Below are positions 8,782-17,812 of a stretch of 64,000 bases of DNA, one piece after another (position 1 is the stretch's first letter; each line of letters starts with the position of its first letter). The notes beneath the pieces were generated by a model, which was not told the DNA's origin, searched no databases, and was given only the letters and a program-made list of their open reading frames with translations. The stretch lies in the NCBI RefSeq assembly GCF_004770995.1, contig NZ_RQHW01000018.1:1-64000 (forward strand), read 5' to 3'. The position numbers and the translations under genes are program-made. Origin of the DNA: Leptospira idonii. GTDB taxonomy: Bacteria; Spirochaetota; Leptospiria; Leptospirales; Leptospiraceae.

Positions 8782-9114
8782 GTGAATACAATGACTTTGA
8801 GCGCTTTGGCTGAACCCAATCGACTCCGCATCATAGAACTGCTCCGCAAAGACCCCCTTTCCGTGGGAGAAATCGCAGAGAGACTTTTTTTACGCCAACC
8901 TCAGGTATCCAAACACCTGAAAGTGCTAAATGAAGCAGGATTGGTAGGAGTGATGCCCAAGGCTCAGCTGCGTATTTACCAACTAGAGACAAAACCTTTC
9001 AAAGAATTGGATCTTTGGTTGGAGCCGTTTCGTGACCTATGGGAAAACAGATACGAAGAATTGGATGTTTTACTGGAAGAAATGAAAGCGGACGCAAAAA
9101 AAACAGGAATGTAA
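8782..9114 (+). CDS. ArsR-family winged-helix repressor
   Basis: A 110-aa winged-helix protein of the ArsR family. ALAEPNRLRIIELLRKDPLS is the typical first helix pair, VGEIAERLFLRQPQVSKHLKVL the helix-turn-helix, and VMPKAQLRIYQL the wing. No metal-binding Cys pair (CVC) is present, so it is unlikely to be an arsenic or zinc sensor; it belongs to the subgroup paired with AHSA1/START-like proteins. The GTG at 8782 or the ATG at 8791 could be the start; the promoter position suggests a very short or absent leader. The next gene follows after 13 bp, so the two are almost certainly one transcript, controlled by the palindrome in front. Confidence 0.9.
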   Translation: MNTMTLSALAEPNRLRIIELLRKDPLSVGEIAERLFLRQPQVSKHLKVLNEAGLVGVMPKAQLRIYQLETKPFKELDLWLEPFRDLWENRYEELDVLLEEMKADAKKTGM

Positions 9115-9127
9115 AGAGGATACCACC

Positions 9128-9610
9128 ATGATGACAAACGAAAAATTAATCATCAAAACACCTTCGGACAAAGAACTAACATGGGTTAGAAAATTCAATG
9201 CGCCCAGAGAATTTGTTTTCGACGCACTTACAAAACCGGAGCTCATCCGAAGATGGTTACTTGGACCGGACGGTTGGTCTATGATTGTATGTGATGTGGA
9301 TCTCAAAGTGGGAGGAGCCTATCGATATGTATGGAGTCATGCAGTCAAAGGAGAAATGGGAATGGGAGGAGTGTTTCAAAACATCCAAAAGCCCGAAAAA
9401 CTAGTACATACGGAAGTATTCGACCAATCCTGGTATCCGGGAGAAGCGGTGATCACCTCGGATCTAATCGATAAAGAGGAAAAAACGGAACTCGTTGTAA
9501 CTATGTTATTTGCTTCTAAAGAAGCAAGAGATGTAGTGATTCAGTCCAATATGGAGTCGGGACTCATCGCCAGTTACGATCGTTTGGCGGACATACTCTC
9601 CTCCGTTTGA
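9128..9610 (+). CDS. SRPBCC (AHSA1-like) domain protein
   Basis: A 160-aa protein with the START/SRPBCC fold of the AHSA1 (CalC-like) subfamily: FNAPREFVFDALTKPELIRRWL at the start, the central GGAYRYVW strand, and the C-terminal helix QSNMESGLIASYDRLADIL. These proteins form a hydrophobic cavity for small molecules; the ligand is unknown. Co-transcription with an ArsR regulator is a common pairing, and the SRPBCC protein may bind the signal or the compound the pair responds to (inference). An AGAGGA Shine-Dalgarno precedes the ATG; a second ATG follows at once. Confidence 0.88.
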   Translation: MMTNEKLIIKTPSDKELTWVRKFNAPREFVFDALTKPELIRRWLLGPDGWSMIVCDVDLKVGGAYRYVWSHAVKGEMGMGGVFQNIQKPEKLVHTEVFDQSWYPGEAVITSDLIDKEEKTELVVTMLFASKEARDVVIQSNMESGLIASYDRLADILSSV

Positions 9611-9636
9611 GTTTCGTTTTTTAGAAAATAAAGACG

Positions 9637-9669
9637 GCATCTTACAAAGTAAAAATATAAGTAAGATGC
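9637..9669. repeat. Inverted repeat between SRPBCC gene and alkD-like gene
   Basis: GCATCTTAC at 9637-9645 is the exact reverse complement of GTAAGATGC at 9661-9669, with an AT-rich 15-nt loop. It lies 27 bp after the SRPBCC stop and 30 bp before the next ATG. It could terminate the arsR transcript or act in the leader of the downstream gene. No T-tract follows. Confidence 0.4.
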
Positions 9670-9699
9670 TGCAAAAACAGACATCCATAAATATAAAAC

Positions 9700-10500
9700 A
9701 TGGCAATAAAAACAACCCGAGCTAAAGCGAAAAAGAAATCCTCCTCTTCCGGAGAAGTCGTAAAAAAAACGAATCCTACCGCCAAACAGTTCATAGAGAA
9801 ATTGAACACTTTTCGCTCCGCGGAAGAGTTAAAAAAATATCATCGTTATTTCCGGTTCGACGAAAAATCCAAAACGGGAGATGCATTTATCGGGGTGAGA
9901 ATGGGAACGGTTTTCGAGCTTGCGAAAGAATTTATTTCCATGGAACCTTCCGAAATCGAAAAATTATTGGAAAGCAGAATCCACGAAGTGAGAGCGGGAG
10001 GATGCAGCATCATGGGGAAACAATACAAAGCTCCTCGAACTACGGAAACTCGTAAAAAAGAGTTATACGATCTTTACTTGAAGAGGCATGATAGAATCAA
10101 CGATTGGGATTTAGTCGACCTGGCCGCATATAAGGTTGTAGGCGGTTATCTATTCGAATTCGAAAAACCCAGAGAAATTTTATACGAATTGGCTCATTCT
10201 TCGAACCTATGGGAAAGAAGAACTTCCATCGTAAGCACGCTTCACTTCATCATGAAAAAGGAAACCGAGGATTGTTTTCGAATCGCAGAAATTTTATCGA
10301 AAGAGAAAGAAGATTTGGTAAACAAAGCGGTGGGATGGGCTTTGAGAGAAGCAGGGAAAGTGGATCGAAAACGACTGCTTCAATTTTTGGACCAACATGC
10401 ATCCGTCATGCCAAGAGTCACTTTACGTTATTCCATAGAACGTTTGGAAGAAAAATTAAGAAAACACTATCTATCGCTCAAAAAAACTAACCATAATTAA
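9700..10500 (+). CDS. DNA alkylation repair protein (AlkD-like)
   Basis: A 266-aa HEAT-like-repeat protein of the AlkC/AlkD family, which remove or bind alkylated bases without flipping them into a pocket. Family features are the early KYHRYFRFDEKSKTGDAFIGVRMG segment, NDWDLVDLAAYKVVG in the middle, the SSNLWERRTSIVSTL helix, and NKAVGWALREAGKVD near the end. The first 25 residues are a Lys/Ser-rich basic extension, probably disordered. There is no clear Shine-Dalgarno. Its 3' end converges on the gamma-carbonic anhydrase gene across a repeat-bearing spacer. Confidence 0.88.
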   Translation: MAIKTTRAKAKKKSSSSGEVVKKTNPTAKQFIEKLNTFRSAEELKKYHRYFRFDEKSKTGDAFIGVRMGTVFELAKEFISMEPSEIEKLLESRIHEVRAGGCSIMGKQYKAPRTTETRKKELYDLYLKRHDRINDWDLVDLAAYKVVGGYLFEFEKPREILYELAHSSNLWERRTSIVSTLHFIMKKETEDCFRIAEILSKEKEDLVNKAVGWALREAGKVDRKRLLQFLDQHASVMPRVTLRYSIERLEEKLRKHYLSLKKTNHN

Positions 10501-10564
10501 CTGTAAATAAATCTACACAGAGATTCCGAAAGAGTCGGAGACTTTTTTGGGGAACCACGGGTTG

Positions 10565-10629
10565 GTTTTGTTCTTAGCGGTGGCTTCGGCCAAGGATGAC
10601 CGAAGCTCGTTCATCAGGACAGGAGATCC
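10565..10629 (-). repeat. Dispersed intergenic repeat, family 2, copy a
   Basis: Read on the minus strand, this 65-bp block aligns without gaps to 16803-16867 at roughly 80% identity (hand count). The shared core is CATCCTTGGCC flanked by ACGAG and CCACCGCTAA. Part of it folds into a hairpin (CTTCGGTCA pairing with TGGCCGAAG). It lies downstream of the 3' end of the gamma-carbonic anhydrase gene, in the same relative orientation as the copy behind sucA. Confidence 0.65.
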
Positions 10630-10660
10630 TGCAAAAAAGGGCAGGTATCCATCGAACCTT

Positions 10661-11200
10661 TTAACCGTTCGATTGCAATTGAGCGATGATTCCTTCTTTG
10701 CGATAATTCTCCTTATAGCGAGCATAATTGGCAGAAGTGCGAGTGATGATCTCTCTGTCTTTTTCCGTGATATCCCTGACGATTTTAGCAGGGCTTCCCA
10801 TCACAAGCACCCCCGGTGGAATTTTTTTTCCGGGAGGGATGAGGGAACCGGCTCCCACAAACGACCATTCCCCGATTTCAACATCATCCATAATCATAGC
10901 TCCCATCCCCACAAAAGAATGATCTTTGAGAGTGCAGCCATGAATGGTGGCATGATGGCCTATGGATACATAATTTCCAATATGAACCGGATAGAGATCC
11001 CTGGCGACATGAACGAGAGTCATATCCTGAATATTCACATGATTGCCAATTTTGATGAAATTGACATCTCCTCGAAGCACACATTGAAACCAGATGGAAG
11101 ATTCCTCACCGATCGTGACATCTCCCATGACGTCGGCAGTGGGGGCGACCCAGGCGGATGGGGAAATGATAGGCGTTTTGCCTTGAAAAGTATAAATCAT
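10661..11200 (-). CDS. Gamma-carbonic anhydrase family protein
   Basis: A 179-aa left-handed beta-helix protein made of hexapeptide repeats ([20 protein letters not shown] and on), of the gamma-carbonic anhydrase/YrdA/CaiE-like group. The three metal-ligand His positions are present: LVHVARD, then [10 protein letters not shown]. The NIQD signature and the C-terminal [10 protein letters not shown] with a long helix fit the family, whose members are often Zn or Fe hydratases or proteins of unknown activity. It is expected to be a cytoplasmic trimer. Monocistronic; convergent with the alkD-like gene and divergent from sucB. Confidence 0.9.
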   Translation of the reverse strand: MIYTFQGKTPIISPSAWVAPTADVMGDVTIGEESSIWFQCVLRGDVNFIKIGNHVNIQDMTLVHVARDLYPVHIGNYVSIGHHATIHGCTLKDHSFVGMGAMIMDDVEIGEWSFVGAGSLIPPGKKIPPGVLVMGSPAKIVRDITEKDREIITRTSANYARYKENYRKEGIIAQLQSNG

Positions 11201-11289
11201 ACGTTTAGAACTCCCCTACTCATGACAATCTCAAGCCTTTTCGGATTTTAGCTTGCGTTTTTAGCTTTGTGCGAGCTATCGTAGTCTTA

Positions 11290-11303
11290 GATTCCATGGA
11301 ATC
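11290..11303. promoter_or_regulatory. 14-bp palindrome upstream of sucB
   Basis: GATTCCATGGAATC is a perfect palindrome 51 bp before the sucB start, in the 154-bp gap between the divergent gamma-carbonic anhydrase and sucB genes. It is well placed for an operator controlling the 2-oxoglutarate dehydrogenase operon; no matching regulator is identifiable here. It could also occur by chance. Confidence 0.3.
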
Positions 11304-11354
11304 CCAATCTCCACAACGCAATTTTTCTCAAAAACCTTTTCTTAGGAAATCTTC

Positions 11355-12587
11355 ATGGCTATAGAAATCAAAGTCCCCGAGATGGGGGAATCCGTAACCG
11401 AAGCAACAATCAGTGCTTGGACCAAAAAAGAAGGCGACTCAGTAAAAGTAGACGAAGTGCTCGCCATCCTCGAAACCGACAAAGTCTCGTTAGAGATTCC
11501 TGCTCCCGTTTCCGGTGTTCTGAAAAACATCAGTAAAAAAGTAGGCGATGTAGTTCATGTAAGAGACATCTTAGGTGCCATCGAAGAAGGTGCGGTAGCG
11601 GCCGCTCCTGCAGCATCCGCTCCTACCCCTGCGGCAAGTTCTTCTCCTGCCGGTTCCGGAGCGACAAACGAAGAACTCCCACCTGCAGCCCGTAAGTTGA
11701 TCGACGAAAACAAGTTAGATGCTTCTAAAATCAAAGGAAGCGGACGAAACGGTCAAATCACTAAAGAAGACGTTCTCGCTTTTATCGATTCTCAAAAATC
11801 GGCAGGTTCTTCCAACGGAACTTCCTCCAAAGCGGTGCAAACTCCTGAAATCGCAAAACAAGTTCCTGCCGCAGCAAGAAATGCAGGGCCTCGTGAATCT
11901 GTTGTTCCGATGACGAAGCTTCGTCAAACAATCGCTAGTCGATTAGTTCAGGCACAGCAAACGGCAGCCATCCTTACCACTTTCAACGAAGTGGATATGA
12001 GCGGAATCATGGACCTTCGCAATAAGTACAAAGAAAAGTTCAAAGAAGTTCATAATGTAGGTCTTGGCTTCATGTCCTTATTTACGAAAGCGGCAGTCGC
12101 TGCTCTCAAAGCTTTCCCTGCCATCAACGCAGAGATCCGAGGAACAGACATCGTTTATAAAAACTTCTACGACATCGGAGTCGCAGTCGGCGGTCCGAAA
12201 GGTTTGGTAGTTCCGATCGTTCGGGATGCAGACCTTCTCAGTTTCGCACAAGTGGAAGCTGAAATCGCTAGACTTGCAGGAAAGGTCAAAGACGGAAAAC
12301 TCGCTTTGGAAGATATGGAAGGAGGAACTTTCTCCATTTCCAACGGAGGAGTTTACGGTTCCATGATGTCCACTCCGATCCTCAATCCTCCTCAATCTGC
12401 CATTTTGGGAATGCACAACATCGTCAAACGTCCGGTTGTTGTGAACGATGAAATCGTGATCCGACCAATGATGTATCTGGCTCTTTCTTACGACCACAGA
12501 ATCGTAGATGGAAAAGAAGCGGTGCAGTTCCTAGTGAAAATCAAAGAATCTGTAGAAGATCCTACACGTCTTCTCTTCGAAGTATAA
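11355..12587 (+). CDS. sucB: 2-oxoglutarate dehydrogenase E2 (dihydrolipoyl succinyltransferase)
   Basis: Transfers the succinyl group from E1 to CoA as core of the 2-oxoglutarate dehydrogenase complex (410 aa). An N-terminal lipoyl domain carries the modified Lys43 in [12 protein letters not shown]; an Ala/Pro/Ser-rich linker follows; the E3/E1-binding domain is at about 98-140 ([20 protein letters not shown]); the catalytic domain ends with [16 protein letters not shown], holding the active-site His and Asp. [15 protein letters not shown] and [20 protein letters not shown] fix it as the succinyl rather than the acetyl type. A 9-bp gap leads to lpd, and sucA follows, so the complex is a single operon. 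Confidence 0.96.
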   Translation: MAIEIKVPEMGESVTEATISAWTKKEGDSVKVDEVLAILETDKVSLEIPAPVSGVLKNISKKVGDVVHVRDILGAIEEGAVAAAPAASAPTPAASSSPAGSGATNEELPPAARKLIDENKLDASKIKGSGRNGQITKEDVLAFIDSQKSAGSSNGTSSKAVQTPEIAKQVPAAARNAGPRESVVPMTKLRQTIASRLVQAQQTAAILTTFNEVDMSGIMDLRNKYKEKFKEVHNVGLGFMSLFTKAAVAALKAFPAINAEIRGTDIVYKNFYDIGVAVGGPKGLVVPIVRDADLLSFAQVEAEIARLAGKVKDGKLALEDMEGGTFSISNGGVYGSMMSTPILNPPQSAILGMHNIVKRPVVVNDEIVIRPMMYLALSYDHRIVDGKEAVQFLVKIKESVEDPTRLLFEV

Positions 12588-12596
12588 AGGCAGTTT

Positions 12597-14003
12597 ATGG
12601 AAAATTATGATGTAGTCGTAATCGGTGCGGGTCCAGGCGGTTATGTGGCCGCCATCCGTGCCGCTCAATTGGGCAAAAAAGTAGCAATCATCGAAAAAAG
12701 AAAAACTCTAGGAGGAACCTGCTTAAATGTAGGTTGCATTCCATCCAAAGCACTTTTGGATTCTTCCGAAGAATACGATAAAGCAAAACATAAACTAGGT
12801 GATCATGGAATCACGATTTCTTCCGTCAAAATCGACATCAAGAAGATGATGGAAAGAAAAGAAAAGGTAGTGAACGAAGTCACTTCCGGCGTCGACTACC
12901 TGATGAAAAAAAACAAAATCACCCGTTACCTGGGTTTGGGTAAATTCGTTTCCAAAAATCAAATCCAAATCACTTCGGAAGACGGAAAATCGGAAACCAT
13001 TTCAGGAACGAACATCATCATTGCGACAGGTTCCGTTCCGATCGAAATCCCTCCTCTTCCTGTAGACGCTAAAAACATCATCACATCCGACCATGCAATC
13101 TCTCTAGAATCGGTTCCTGAACACCTAATCATTGTAGGTGCAGGAGTCATTGGACTGGAGTTAGGTTCTGTTTGGGGCCGTTTAGGTGCAAAGGTAACCG
13201 TAGTAGAACTGATGCCTCGCCTTTTCGGAAATGCAGACGGAGCTACAGCTTCTCTTACGCAAAGAATTCTGGAAAAACAAGGAATCAACTTCCTATTCGA
13301 AACCAAAGTCCACGGAGCCAAAACCAAAGGGAAAAAAGTGGAAGTGGAAATCGAAGATAAGGAAGGGAAAAAATCCGTTCTGGAAGGAGACAAGGTTCTG
13401 GTATCCATCGGAAGACGCCCGAACACGGACGGACTCGGTGCCAAAGAAATAGGAATCGAATTCACCGAAAGAGGAAGAGTCAAAGTCAAACCGAATCATT
13501 TCCAAACAAACGTTCCTAATATTTATGCGATCGGTGACGTCATCGACGGACCTATGCTGGCCCACAAAGCGGAAGACGAAGGAATCGCGGTGGCGGAACT
13601 CATCGCAGGTAAATCCGGCCATGTCAACTACAGAGCCATTCCTTCCATCGTCTACACTTGGCCGGAAGTGGCTTGGGTGGGACTAGGTGAAGAGGAACTT
13701 AAGAGCCAAGGAATCGATTACAAAGTAGGCAAGTCCTTATTCAAAGCGAATGCGCGTGCGAAAGCGATGAACGAACCGGACGGACAAGTGAAAGTTTTAT
13801 CCGATAAAAAAACAGATAAACTTTTAGGAGTCTACATCGTAGGTCCTCGCGCTTCCGACATGATTGCGGAAGTAGCAGTTGCATTCGAATTCGGCGCCAG
13901 TGCGGAAGACATCGCACGATCCACTCATGCCCATCCGACCCTTTCCGAAATTTTAAGAGAAGCCGCTATGGATGCGGATGCGAAATGGTCCATCCATTCC
14001 TAA
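12597..14003 (+). CDS. lpdA: Dihydrolipoamide dehydrogenase (E3)
   Basis: FAD- and NAD-dependent enzyme that reoxidises the lipoyl arm of E2 (468 aa, normal length). FAD motif [20 protein letters not shown], redox-active disulfide [15 protein letters not shown] (Cys42/Cys47), NAD-binding motif [20 protein letters not shown], second FAD motif [18 protein letters not shown], and the C-terminal catalytic base in [12 protein letters not shown]. Lying between sucB and sucA it is dedicated at least to the 2-oxoglutarate complex, and may also serve other lipoate complexes and the glycine cleavage system (inference). Confidence 0.97.
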   Translation: MENYDVVVIGAGPGGYVAAIRAAQLGKKVAIIEKRKTLGGTCLNVGCIPSKALLDSSEEYDKAKHKLGDHGITISSVKIDIKKMMERKEKVVNEVTSGVDYLMKKNKITRYLGLGKFVSKNQIQITSEDGKSETISGTNIIIATGSVPIEIPPLPVDAKNIITSDHAISLESVPEHLIIVGAGVIGLELGSVWGRLGAKVTVVELMPRLFGNADGATASLTQRILEKQGINFLFETKVHGAKTKGKKVEVEIEDKEGKKSVLEGDKVLVSIGRRPNTDGLGAKEIGIEFTERGRVKVKPNHFQTNVPNIYAIGDVIDGPMLAHKAEDEGIAVAELIAGKSGHVNYRAIPSIVYTWPEVAWVGLGEEELKSQGIDYKVGKSLFKANARAKAMNEPDGQVKVLSDKKTDKLLGVYIVGPRASDMIAEVAVAFEFGASAEDIARSTHAHPTLSEILREAAMDADAKWSIHS

Positions 14004-14015
14004 GGAGACAAAGAA

Positions 14016-16772
14016 ATGACTAGAGAACAGATGACTAGTTTATACGGTGATAACGTTGTCGTATTGGAGGAGTTATACGAACAATTCAAACAAGACCCCT
14101 CTTCTCTTTCTGCGGACTGGGTTCACTTCTTCCAAGATTTGGAAAGAAGTTCCACCTCCAACGGGAATGGGTTCAATGGAAACGGATATGTAAATTATTC
14201 CTCTTCCGAACACAGAAAAGACTCCTCTCTCAGCGATTTCGGAATCATCAACCTCCTCAATGCCTACAGAAGACAAGGGCACTTGGCGGCCAACTTAGAT
14301 CCGTTAGGGATCAACAAGCCGAACAGAGAATTTATCGATCTAAAAATCCAAGCCCTCAAAGCAACGGACTTGGAAACGGAAGTAGATTCAGGTGTTGCCA
14401 ATTTGGGAAAAACCAAATTGAAAAACGTAATCGATTGGTTCGAAAAAACATACTGTGGATCGATCGGATGCGAACACTACTATTTGGTGAACGACGAAGA
14501 AAGAGAATGGCTCCAAAACAGAATGGAACCTATCGCCAACCACGAACCTATCTCTAAAAAAACCGCATTACGTTTGTTTGAGAAACTCTACCAAGCGGAT
14601 ACTTTCGAGAACTTCCTGGCAAAAAAATTCGTAGGTAAAAAAAGATTCTCCCTAGAAGGGGGAGAATCCATGATCCCTATGCTAGACACTCTTGTCGAAG
14701 AAGCGGGAAGCCATAAAATGGATGCTCTTGTCATCGGTATGGCGCATAGAGGACGGCTCAACGTACTTGTAAACGTCATTCAAAAACCGGCAGGTCTGAT
14801 TTTTGCCGAGTTCGAAGAAAAACTCAACCCCGGTCAACTCGGTTATGCGGACGTAAAATACCACTTAGGTTATTCCAACAACATCGCCACTCATTCCGGG
14901 AAAGAAGTAAAACTCTCTCTTGCATTCAACCCTTCCCATTTGGAAGCTGTAGATCCTGTCATCGCAGGTTCCGTTCGTGCCCGCCAAGAAATGGCAAAAG
15001 ATTTGGACAGAGCCAAGTTTATGCCTGTCGCCATCCATGGAGATGCCGCCTTCGCAGGACAAGGTGTAGTTGCGGAAACTTTTAACATGATGAACCTGGA
15101 CGGTTACACCATCGGGGGAACGTTCCATATCGTAATCAACAACCAAATCGGTTTCACGACTCTACCGAACGAATCGCGTTCCACATTGTATGCAACCGAT
15201 CTTGCGAAAGGTTTCCAAGTTCCCATCTTCCATGTGAACGGAGACGATCCGGAAGCAGTTTACCGAGTCACAAAACTTGCGTTAGAATATCGTCAAAAAT
15301 TCAAAAAAGACGTCATCATCGATTTGATCTGCTACAGAAGACTGGGACACAATGAAACGGACGAACCTAGTTTCACTCAACCTCAGATGTACGACATCAT
15401 CAAAAAACATCCTAAGACAGTCACCTTGTATGAAGCAGCTCTTCTCAAAAGAGGAGACATCACAGAAGACGAAATCAAATTCATTAAGGATGGGATCACA
15501 GAAGGTTTGGAACTTTCCTTCAAACAAGCGAAAGAAAAAGACACACGCATCACCGTAGACACTCTCGGAGGTGTATGGTCTCGTTATTCCAAAGAACCTT
15601 TGGATTCCGATGTTCACACACAATTATTACAACAGCAATTAGGTGGAATCGTAAAAGCGGTCACAACCATCCCGGAAGGTTTTACTGCGAATCCGAAACA
15701 CATTAAGGTTTTGGAAGACAGAAAAAAAATGGGAGCGGGAGAACTGCCGATTGATTGGGGTTTTGCGGAAGCTCTTTCTTTCGGATCCATTTTGGAAAAC
15801 GGATTCCCTATCCGACTCGCAGGACAAGATGCGCAAAGGGGAACATTCTCTCACAGACACGCAACTCTGTCCGATATCTCCAACGGAGCCAAAGCGACAC
15901 TGCTCAATCATATCAGCGACAAACAAGCGCGCATCGATATCATCAACTCTTCTCTGTCCGAATATTCTTGTTTGGGTTTCGAATACGGATACTCTTTGGC
16001 CGACCCTAGTTCTCTCGTTCTATGGGAAGCACAGTTCGGAGACTTTGCTAACAACGCACAGGTGATCTTCGACCAATTCGTATCCAGTTCCGAAATCAAA
16101 TGGCAAAGGATGAGCGGACTTGTTTGTCTTCTTCCTCATGGATATGAAGGCCAAGGACCGGAACACTCTTCCGCTCGTTTGGAACGATTTTTACAACTCT
16201 GCGCATTGGACAATATGCAAGTGGCAAACCTGACCACACCTGCTCAGTATTTCCATATCTTGAGAAGACAAATCCTCCAAAGCTTCAGAAAACCTCTCAT
16301 CATCACCACGCCTAAGTCCCTTCTTCGTCTGAAAGATGCAGCTTCCAGTTTGGAAGAACTAACAACCGGGGCTTTCCGAAAAATTCTACCGGACCCTGTC
16401 GCCAAACCGGAGAAAGTCGAAAAATTACTTTTCTGCTCAGGAAAAGTATACTACGACCTTCGCAAAGCGGTAGATACGGAGAAAAAGGAAAACGTGGCGA
16501 TCGTGCGAGTGGAACAACTCTATCCTTTCCCTGAAACACACATCAAACAGATGATCGCAAGTTACTCCAAAGCAAAACGATTTGTTTGGGTTCAGGAAGA
16601 GCCGAAAAACCAAGGTGCTTGGTCTTTCATTCGAGACCGCATCGAAGGAGTTCTACCGGAAAACAAAAGACTTCATTATGCCGGCAGATCCGAATTCCCA
16701 AGCCCTGCTTGCGGTCACGTAGTCACTCACTTGAAAGAACAAGAAGAGTTGGTGAAAGACGCAATCAACTAG
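14016..16772 (+). CDS. sucA: 2-oxoglutarate dehydrogenase E1
   Basis: Thiamine-diphosphate enzyme decarboxylating 2-oxoglutarate, 918 aa. The N-terminal E2-binding segment ([20 protein letters not shown]) is followed by a low-complexity Gly/Asn/Ser stretch (about 45-60) and the [15 protein letters not shown] region. ThDP/Mg-binding [18 protein letters not shown], substrate-site [12 protein letters not shown], and the C-terminal [12 protein letters not shown] and [20 protein letters not shown] are all intact. AAGGAGA before the ATG is a strong ribosome-binding site. It is third in the operon, after sucB and lpd; in most bacteria sucA comes first. Confidence 0.97.
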   Translation: MTREQMTSLYGDNVVVLEELYEQFKQDPSSLSADWVHFFQDLERSSTSNGNGFNGNGYVNYSSSEHRKDSSLSDFGIINLLNAYRRQGHLAANLDPLGINKPNREFIDLKIQALKATDLETEVDSGVANLGKTKLKNVIDWFEKTYCGSIGCEHYYLVNDEEREWLQNRMEPIANHEPISKKTALRLFEKLYQADTFENFLAKKFVGKKRFSLEGGESMIPMLDTLVEEAGSHKMDALVIGMAHRGRLNVLVNVIQKPAGLIFAEFEEKLNPGQLGYADVKYHLGYSNNIATHSGKEVKLSLAFNPSHLEAVDPVIAGSVRARQEMAKDLDRAKFMPVAIHGDAAFAGQGVVAETFNMMNLDGYTIGGTFHIVINNQIGFTTLPNESRSTLYATDLAKGFQVPIFHVNGDDPEAVYRVTKLALEYRQKFKKDVIIDLICYRRLGHNETDEPSFTQPQMYDIIKKHPKTVTLYEAALLKRGDITEDEIKFIKDGITEGLELSFKQAKEKDTRITVDTLGGVWSRYSKEPLDSDVHTQLLQQQLGGIVKAVTTIPEGFTANPKHIKVLEDRKKMGAGELPIDWGFAEALSFGSILENGFPIRLAGQDAQRGTFSHRHATLSDISNGAKATLLNHISDKQARIDIINSSLSEYSCLGFEYGYSLADPSSLVLWEAQFGDFANNAQVIFDQFVSSSEIKWQRMSGLVCLLPHGYEGQGPEHSSARLERFLQLCALDNMQVANLTTPAQYFHILRRQILQSFRKPLIITTPKSLLRLKDAASSLEELTTGAFRKILPDPVAKPEKVEKLLFCSGKVYYDLRKAVDTEKKENVAIVRVEQLYPFPETHIKQMIASYSKAKRFVWVQEEPKNQGAWSFIRDRIEGVLPENKRLHYAGRSEFPSPACGHVVTHLKEQEELVKDAIN

Positions 16773-16802
16773 TCGAGATCGTTTCTAACTCTCGTTCGTT
16801 CA

Positions 16803-16867
16803 GGACTTCCTGTCATGACGAACGAGTTTCGGCCATCCTTGGCCTTCACCACCGCTAAAAACAAATC
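16803..16867 (+). repeat. Dispersed intergenic repeat, family 2, copy b
   Basis: Second copy of the block seen at 10565-10629 (there on the minus strand), directly behind sucA. It includes GGCCATCCTTGGCC, which folds as a short hairpin, and starts within an inverted repeat CTCGTTCGT (from 16791) / ACGAACGAG. Both copies sit just 3' of a gene and point the same way relative to it, suggesting a terminator or 3'-end stability role, or a small non-autonomous repeat. Confidence 0.65.
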
Positions 16868-16954
16868 TCTCCGGTTTAAGAATAGAAAACAAACATCTTA
16901 CTTTTGTTTGGTTGTAAGCTACTATTTACCAATAATTTATACAAGCCCGAAGAA

Positions 16955-17105
16955 ACAAAGATGCTTCTCCCGGTGACGAAGGCATGGATGCCGGAGTTCG
17001 GGAGTCGAAACAGGAAGTTTCGCGACCGAGAGCGTGAAGTGTCTTTGTTTTGGCGCCATCTCCGGCTCTCCCTCGACGAGGGCGCTCGGTCGATCCGGGG
17101 CGCAT
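16955..17105. other. GC-rich structured intergenic island
   Basis: The 446-bp gap between sucA and the next gene contains this block, clearly richer in GC than its surroundings and dense in short inverted repeats: CCGGAG (16991) with CTCCGG (17060), GAAAC/GTTTC around 17008-17022, and CGACCGAG (17023) with CTCGGTCG (17085). No open frame has a start, ribosome-binding site or domain. It could be a structured RNA, a repeat remnant or decayed coding DNA. Confidence 0.4.
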
Positions 17106-17218
17106 GGAAATCAAAATCTTTCCTGCAAGCTTCCTTTTTAAGATTCACCTAGTGTGAATGAAAACAAACAACTTCGATTGAGGTTCTTAAAACAAGGAAG
17201 GAAAACTATATAACCGTT

Positions 17219-17500
17219 TCATAATTTTCTATCTTCCGACGAACATGCGATCTGCGAATCACAGATGCGAGTGCACTCCACCAAAGAACCGTTTTTCATA
17301 GCAGGCTGTCGAAAAGCATGTATAAATAGGAAAAATCTCTCTCTTTGCATACAATTGGATCTGCATTCTTTTTTCTCATCACAATCGGTGACCCATGTGT
17401 TTTCCGGTTTTTGATTGTAGTAATACAAATCTTTCCATAACTCTTGCTCTGCCGATAAACTCAGAGAAATCAAACACATCAAAAAGAAAACACGTAACAT
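17219..17500 (-). CDS. Small secreted Cys-containing protein, unknown
   Basis: A 93-aa product beginning MLRVFFLMCLISLSLSAEQ, a good type I signal peptide with cleavage after LSA. The mature part has about six Cys (DCDEKKECRSNC, then VECTRICDSQIACSS) in near-paired spacing, suggesting disulfide bonds or metal binding in the periplasm. No family is recognised. The start has only a weak GTAGAG ribosome-binding site. It lies between two non-coding, repeat-bearing gaps and is not obviously in an operon. Confidence 0.6.
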   Translation of the reverse strand: MLRVFFLMCLISLSLSAEQELWKDLYYYNQKPENTWVTDCDEKKECRSNCMQRERFFLFIHAFRQPAMKNGSLVECTRICDSQIACSSEDRKL

Positions 17501-17635
17501 ACTCTACCGCCGAATCTCAATACAACTCAAATGATAAAAGGCTCATTTCGAAAGGGCAAGTAAAAACAATGGCAAAAAAAATTCACAAATCCATTTTTAC
17601 GAACGAATCCTTAGCAAAGAAAAGGAACAAAAACA

Positions 17636-17795
17636 GGGCAAAAAGGTGAAAACATTTGAAAAAAAAATTTAAAAAGAGGAAAGCAGGTTTTCAAAGAGGA
17701 CAAAGTCGGATAGATGGAAAGCATTGGGTGGCGGGTTCAGAACCCCACCCTCAATCAGGGCGGGGAAAGTATACCCTCCCCAACCTCACCTAACA
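17636..17795 (+). repeat. Dispersed 3'-end repeat, family 1, copy A
   Basis: Begins with GGGCAAAAAGGTGAAAACAT and ends with a GC-rich core: a hairpin GGGTGGCGGGTT / AACCCCACCC, 5 nt, then CAGGGCGGGG. The core is 48-90 bp beyond the 3' end of the minus-strand gene at 17813. The same two conserved parts recur near 43.7 kb and, inverted, near 60.3 kb. The 17501-17812 gap otherwise contains only AT-rich DNA and a short Lys-rich ORF without support. Confidence 0.75.
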
Positions 17796-17812
17796 AACAC
17801 AGAAGAGATAAT

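Noticed and set aside
10547..11251. Plus-strand open frame of 234 codons opposite the gamma-carbonic anhydrase gene
   Set aside because: It mirrors a well-supported gene on the other strand and has no family features; a reverse-strand shadow.
17569..17649. A 26-codon Lys-rich ORF (MAKKIHKSIFTNESLAKKRN and on)
   Set aside because: The possible Shine-Dalgarno is 12 nt away, composition mirrors AT-rich DNA, and its end lies in a dispersed repeat; no support beyond an open frame.
17725..17765. GC-rich core of the family 1 repeat as a possible tRNA
   Set aside because: The GGTTCAGAACC string resembles a T-arm, but no acceptor, D or anticodon arms can be built, and it recurs as a repeat.
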